Part shown: piece by piece, positions 59,975 through 64,000 of the stretch
Position numbering within the stretch: the first letter of the stretch is position 1
How the letters are laid out: every line of letters begins with the position of its first letter
Assembly (NCBI GenBank): GCA_944472155.2
Contig: OX235279.1
Location: 138,170,920-138,234,919, forward strand
Source of the DNA: Trichobilharzia szidati
Taxonomy: Eukaryota > Platyhelminthes > Trematoda > Strigeidida > Schistosomatidae
Direction: 5' to 3'
Length of the DNA: 64,000 nucleotides
The notes under the pieces: generated by a model
What the model saw: only the letters and a program-made list of their open reading frames with translations
Told to the model about the DNA's origin: nothing
Database searches by the model: none
Translations under genes and position numbers: made by a program

Positions 59975-60391
59975 GTTAATGTCGCATACGTTCATTATTC
60001 AGGAATTTCGTGGTAATATTTAGTTGTGTATTTTAGGGACGTTAGAAGCTCATTTCAATCCAGCTGAGAAAAAATAAAACTACTAGTTGCTTTAACGGTT
60101 TGAAGTCAACCCAAATGCATATGTACTATGCTGAGAAAAATGACTAAATAAACCCTCAGTGACTATTTCATCTTTCCTTTGAAAAGATTTGGATATCATA
60201 GGTTGCATAACACCTTAGTGTTTATTTGTGCCTTCCATTTTTCCTAAATATTTCTGAAATCAGTCATCTTATAGAATAAAACCACTGATATCAATATAAG
60301 TACATAAGGAATTACTGAAACTGACGATTATATTACATTCTATTGTCAAAATCATTATTAGAACTTATTATTATTATTATAAGGTTATAAG

Positions 60392-60477
60392 TGAGTTCCG
60401 TAGAGTCTTACAATGAGGAACAGAAAGTGGAGGATCTGATGATAACTTTGACTTTGGAAACTAAACAGAATAAAGCA
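60392..60477 (+). CDS. Candidate exon 4 of the + strand gene model
   Basis: Acceptor 'attataaggttataag' and open frame SSVESYNEEQKVEDLMITL, then TLETKQNKA. Phase 1 in fits exon 3. The donor is uncertain: GTGCAC at 60478 is weak, and GTGGAG at 60427 is an alternative. Both give phase 0, which fits the terminal exon. Without splicing the frame stops at 60597. Confidence 0.35.
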
Positions 60478-60699
60478 GTGCACTTACTCAACACTTCTTT
60501 CTTATTCAACTTCTCCCCAACTATAATCATCGTGAAATCACTTAAATTTAAGAAATTATACGTTATGTTATGGGAGGAAAAATCAATCGTCTCCTAAAGG
60601 GACCTATCCAAAAGTAAACAAACACTAGATCCCCACTCTGTCAAATGCATTAAGTGACCAAAAATTGTTCCAGTGAAAATGATGTTCTTTAATTGCTTA

Positions 60700-61080
60700 T
60701 AATTCTTGTATTCATTTAGAACTCTTACGTAATTTCGTATTATCTACTTTGTTCCTATGTGCATCCTGAGTAAAACTCACTCATCAAACTATTCATATTA
60801 TTACGTAACTTCTTTTAACAACTGTTTGTGAAGACTCATCACCTTTGTTACTACCCTAATTTACTAATATCTAATTTTCTTGACTGATTTTGTATTACGT
60901 AATTCCAATTACCAATCTTCACCTGTTTAGTTTAAATAACTATAACCAGTTGCATTTTTGTTTGACAAACTTAATGTACACATACATACAAAATAACACA
61001 TATATATTTGCGATTGTACAGCTAAGAAAATGAATTCGCCGAAAAGAGACTTTTCGCTGATCTACGTGTTTTGTTTACAC
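60700..61080 (+). mobile_element. PLE 3' untranslated fragment
   Basis: Matches the PLE tail at 12.4-12.8 kb ('gcgattgtacagct', 'gaattcgccg', 'ttcgctga'). The end structure at 61016-61062 has GUACAGC facing GCUGAUC and a perfect inner hairpin CGAAAAG-AGA-CUUUUCG. No coding sequence of the element is seen. Confidence 0.65.
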
Positions 61081-62080
61081 AAAATGAAATAAATTTTTGT
61101 GGTGAAAATCACTCAACATATGAATGGCCAACTAGCGTAAGCAGCCAACTTTCGGCCAGTCAGCCCCCTGGCTCGAATCCTATCCCATCTACGACGGCCT
61201 GGGCGGTATCGTAAGTTTTCATGCGGTAAGTGTGGTTCTTAGCCTGGCACATGAAACATATGATCCGGGTAATTCAGTCCTACCAACAACAGTGACTACT
61301 AATTGTAACTAACGTGTGTGTAGGGGCGAATGTCTTAGGCTTGAGAAAAGTGTTTCAGTGACTTTCATAATTTACCTCTCAACAAAATTCAGTGGTGTGT
61401 TCGACACCACCCCTACCGAGATTGCTGATTAAGAATACACACTATGTTGGAGCAATATGACTTTTTACCTTTATACGTTTAGAGCATGACAAACAAACGA
61501 GGTATAAACCGACTAACGATTATTTCTTTCTAACCCAGTTTTTAATTATTTCTCTACACACTGATATCATTTCATCAAAATTTTAATGAAAAATTGTTTT
61601 GATATAGATATATATATATTATATATAATATGTACTAATTAATTTTTTTCCTTGGATAGTATTGAAACTTGTTTCTGATGAGCTAATGAGCTAAACGAAA
61701 AATACGAAATCCTGGTAAACAAACAAAAATGAATAGTTTACATAATTAAACTTTATTCTGGAGTTAGTCAATCACACTGATGAGTACTCATGAGGCCGAG
61801 GAAACCTCAGTTAATTAATTCTCATATGTATACATATTATACACTGTATGTAATGCAAATAATATTTCCTCCAATAGGCGTGTCTAAGGGGGAGATTTTG
61901 AATTCCTATGCATAAATTTAGAACGTACACTGGATTTCATTTCACGTACCTTTAGACATTGTTCATTTTTTCAAGAGTTATGGACTTACATAAAATGTGA
62001 TGCTTATCCTGGATAGTTATCATTTTCTCTGACCTTATATTCTCTATTCACTTGTTGATATTTATACAAATTGATGTTAG
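61081..62080. other. Putative intron; nothing else seen
   Basis: A tRNA-like 'ctggctcgaatcctatcc' near 61170 may be a worn SINE. Otherwise AT-rich. Confidence 0.35.
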
Positions 62081-62136
62081 CCAGGCCTTGCGGTGAAGCC
62101 ATAAGACACACACACATGTCTGTTGAACAGATTAAG
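62081..62136 (+). CDS. Candidate exon with perfect donor, place in gene unclear
   Basis: Acceptor 'caaattgatgttag' and consensus donor AAG|GTGAGT enclose 56 bases reading RPCGEAIRHTHMSVEQIK (phase 1 in, 0 out). The out-phase fits the terminal exon at 62889, but the in-phase does not fit candidate exon 4. It may be an alternative exon or chance. Confidence 0.3.
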
Positions 62137-62888
62137 GTGAGTGATTATTGCGGTAGAGTCAAATGTCTAAACAACTCCATGACGAGCACCTTTTATTTTT
62201 AATTACATGTCCGTCTACTACAAGTCTGAAAGTTCAATTCTACCTTCCTACTGAGATTTTACCAAAGGGAATGTAATCCTAATCATCAACAGCATCATTG
62301 AAGAATTTTCTAGTCACTCACAAAAAAGGGTTTAGCAAACCATCAACTTTCATAAAAATTAACATCTTTTCAGGTATCTTTGAAATATTTTAGAAGCCTA
62401 TGAAACTATAGTTTTAGTCTTTTTTCCCAAAATATTCAAATAATATGACTAACTGATTAGTTGTCATTTGTGAACGATACTACTACTACTGAATAATAAA
62501 GTAATATTAAAAGTATGAGGAATAAAAATTCAACACATGTTTGTATAAAAATATATAACAATGGACATAGTTTCTTACCAAAATTGTTCTTGACTCTCGA
62601 TTGATAAATGCTTTTGTACTGATCGGTTATCTTCTGCTTGGAATTCCTGATGTTGAGTTATATTTTCAGTTTCATCGATCCAAACAATTGAAAGCTTATT
62701 AACATATTCACAATAATTTACACAGATTAAGGCACAATTTAAGTTGTGTTGTGTAAATTTGATGTTTATTACTGAGAAATGTTCCCAGAGGAATGAAACT
62801 GTACTTGGTTATTACGATCTGTTGGTGTTTTTTGTTTTTCGCAACACTGTTCACTCAATAATTGGTCTTCACTTATTTTTTTGCTCAG
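62137..62888. other. Putative intron; nothing else seen
   Basis: AT-rich. It ends in the long pyrimidine tract of the acceptor at 62888. Confidence 0.35.
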
Positions 62889-62993
62889 TTGACGGACAAA
62901 GCGTGCTTTCCGAAACTCATCCACACTTTAAATGAAATTAATGCTTGTTATCAATTTAGACCGGTTTTCGAAATTTCAATGAATAAAGTCTAA
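62889..62993 (+). CDS. Candidate terminal exon of the + strand gene model
   Basis: A textbook acceptor ('cacttatttttttgctcag') is followed by the phase-0 frame LTDKACFPKLIHTLNEINAC, then YQFRPVFEISMNKV and TAA. AATAAA overlaps the end (62982) and follows the stop (62997). A second open frame (DGQSVLSETHPHFK, stop at 62932) is possible if the incoming phase is 1, but phase 0 fits the chain. Confidence 0.45.
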   Translation: MTDKACFPKLIHTLNEINACYQFRPVFEISMNKV

Positions 62994-62996
62994 CCA

Positions 62997-63002
62997 ATAA
63001 AA
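62997..63002 (+). terminator. Polyadenylation signal AATAAA
   Basis: Canonical hexamer just past the stop of the candidate terminal exon. Such hexamers are common by chance in AT-rich DNA, so the support is its position. Confidence 0.35.
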
Positions 63003-63866
63003 TTTGCTAGGTAAAGTCACCCACGCAAATAAATCTGAAGGTTATGGAATTATTGGCTAATTTGAAATATGAATTCAAAATAATGGGTCAACATGAATAT
63101 GATTGGCTGATTTTATCAAGTCTCTAAAAGGGTTTGTTTATCTTACAACACCAGAAATTCGGTGAAAAATATTTCCGATTTGTAACTTTTCAATAATTTT
63201 AAGTAGTGGTAGTCGTAGTAGTAGTAGCAGTAGGTGAAGGACGAAACAATCTGTGTCATTAAATAGGAATTTGGCTCAATTCATGCAGCCAAATAGATGT
63301 AGCAATAAAAACAAAACAAAAAGTATATTTGTGTATTTTTCAGTATGTGCTGGAAATGAAACACAATCTAATAGTCACGTATGTAGTGTATTTTTGTATA
63401 AAAAGACGCAAGTATGTTAATTGGGGCATTTAGGGACTTAGGGGTATTCACATAAATACAATTTAACAAAGGAAGTAATTAGTTTATGCTACTAGCACGC
63501 CACTTCTATGTGTACATGATAAAACAAACGGTCAAAAAACAGTGGGTTGTCAAAGTTATGAATCAGCCATGGGAGGCTTATTTTTATGTATACTTATATA
63601 TATAAACATATATATGTATATCACCCGTTTATTTCAAGTTTAGAAAATTCATTACCTTGCTACTGACTTTGTTTCTTTAGGTGGAAAAATATTTTTTTTA
63701 AATGTTTTTAATTCATGCTTTATGAAATTATCGGAAAAAGTGTTTTTTCATTCATCAGGAAGAAGTTAGTTAATTCTGACTTGAAGTGACATGACCTTGA
63801 TATATACTAATTTTCAGACTGTTTATTCAAGTCCTCATCAGCGTTTTCATGATTTAACTAGGATGT
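63003..63866. other. No gene seen
   Basis: AT-rich with a (TAG)n stretch near 63210 and TA repeats near 63590. Confidence 0.4.
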
Positions 63867-64000
63867 GCGTCAGTGGCACAGTGGTTAGGAGTCTCGCCGA
63901 CCATGCACATGGTCTGGGGTTCGATCCCCTGCCGACGCACACCTGATATATATGGTCGGCCTGCAAAATTTAGGCTACCGGTATCACATGCTGAAAATTC
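63867..64000 (+). mobile_element. SINE C (tRNA-derived), cut by the window end
   Basis: A box TGGCACAGTGG, B box GGTTCGATCCC, then 'tatatatggtcggcctgc' and 'taggctaccgg', matching the nested copy at 37.2 kb. The 3' end is outside the window. Confidence 0.82.

Noticed and set aside
1..64000. CRISPR arrays, operons or bacterial features
   Set aside because: No direct-repeat/spacer array, ribosome-binding sites or gene packing. The content is typical of a eukaryotic, repeat-rich genome.

Overview
The window is AT-rich, repeat-dense eukaryotic nuclear DNA, most likely from a schistosome (Schistosoma or a close relative). The reasons are a degenerate Sm-alpha-type SINE with its hammerhead ribozyme, many other tRNA-derived SINEs, RTE-type non-LTR retrotransposon tails and Penelope-like element (PLE) remnants with a GIY-YIG domain. 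No long intact ORF encodes a housekeeping protein. Almost all recognisable coding sequence is decayed retroelement.

Repeat layout. (1) RTE LINE 3' ends of family B end in an AAT-type tail at 1.1, 10.7, 25.5, 30.0, 41.7 and 43.8 kb, all on +. A second non-LTR family (A) occurs at 25.2 kb (+) and at 33.8 and 47.6 kb (-). (2) SINE family B is scattered on both strands with about 14 copies. It has a tRNA-like head with A and B boxes and a 3' tail resembling the family B LINE. SINE C occurs at 37.2 and 63.9 kb. (3) Family HH elements have inverted termini, a tRNA-like segment and hammerhead ribozyme remnants. They occur at 6.5, 7.1, 12.9, 16.1, 38.7, 40.8, 42.0, 46.2, 46.6, 49.4 and 57.7 kb. (4) PLE pieces lie at 11.7-12.8, 44.2, 48.7, 50.5-51.1, 51.4 and 60.7-61.1 kb. 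(5) A foldback repeat occupies 13.3-14.5 kb, and a dispersed repeat with telomere-like (TTAGGG-like) blocks lies at 14.1 and 15.7 kb.

Host genes are only glimpsed as short candidate exons between large introns, as is usual in schistosomes. The best case is a + strand chain at 54398-54490, 57204-57340, 59884-59974, 60392-60477 and 62889-62993. Splice phases fit at every junction, and it ends in a stop codon followed by AATAAA. One exon carries a pattern resembling RIIa/Dpy-30 docking domains. A second, - strand gene is suggested by an exon at 41301-41399 and a terminal exon ending at 39767. A + strand exon at 45880-45933 has very clean splice sites. These are readings by eye and need transcript evidence.

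The points most worth follow-up are the inverted-repeat-bounded hammerhead elements, the conserved paired structure at the PLE 3' ends, the PLE fragment enclosed by an inverted repeat, and the phase-consistent hidden gene.
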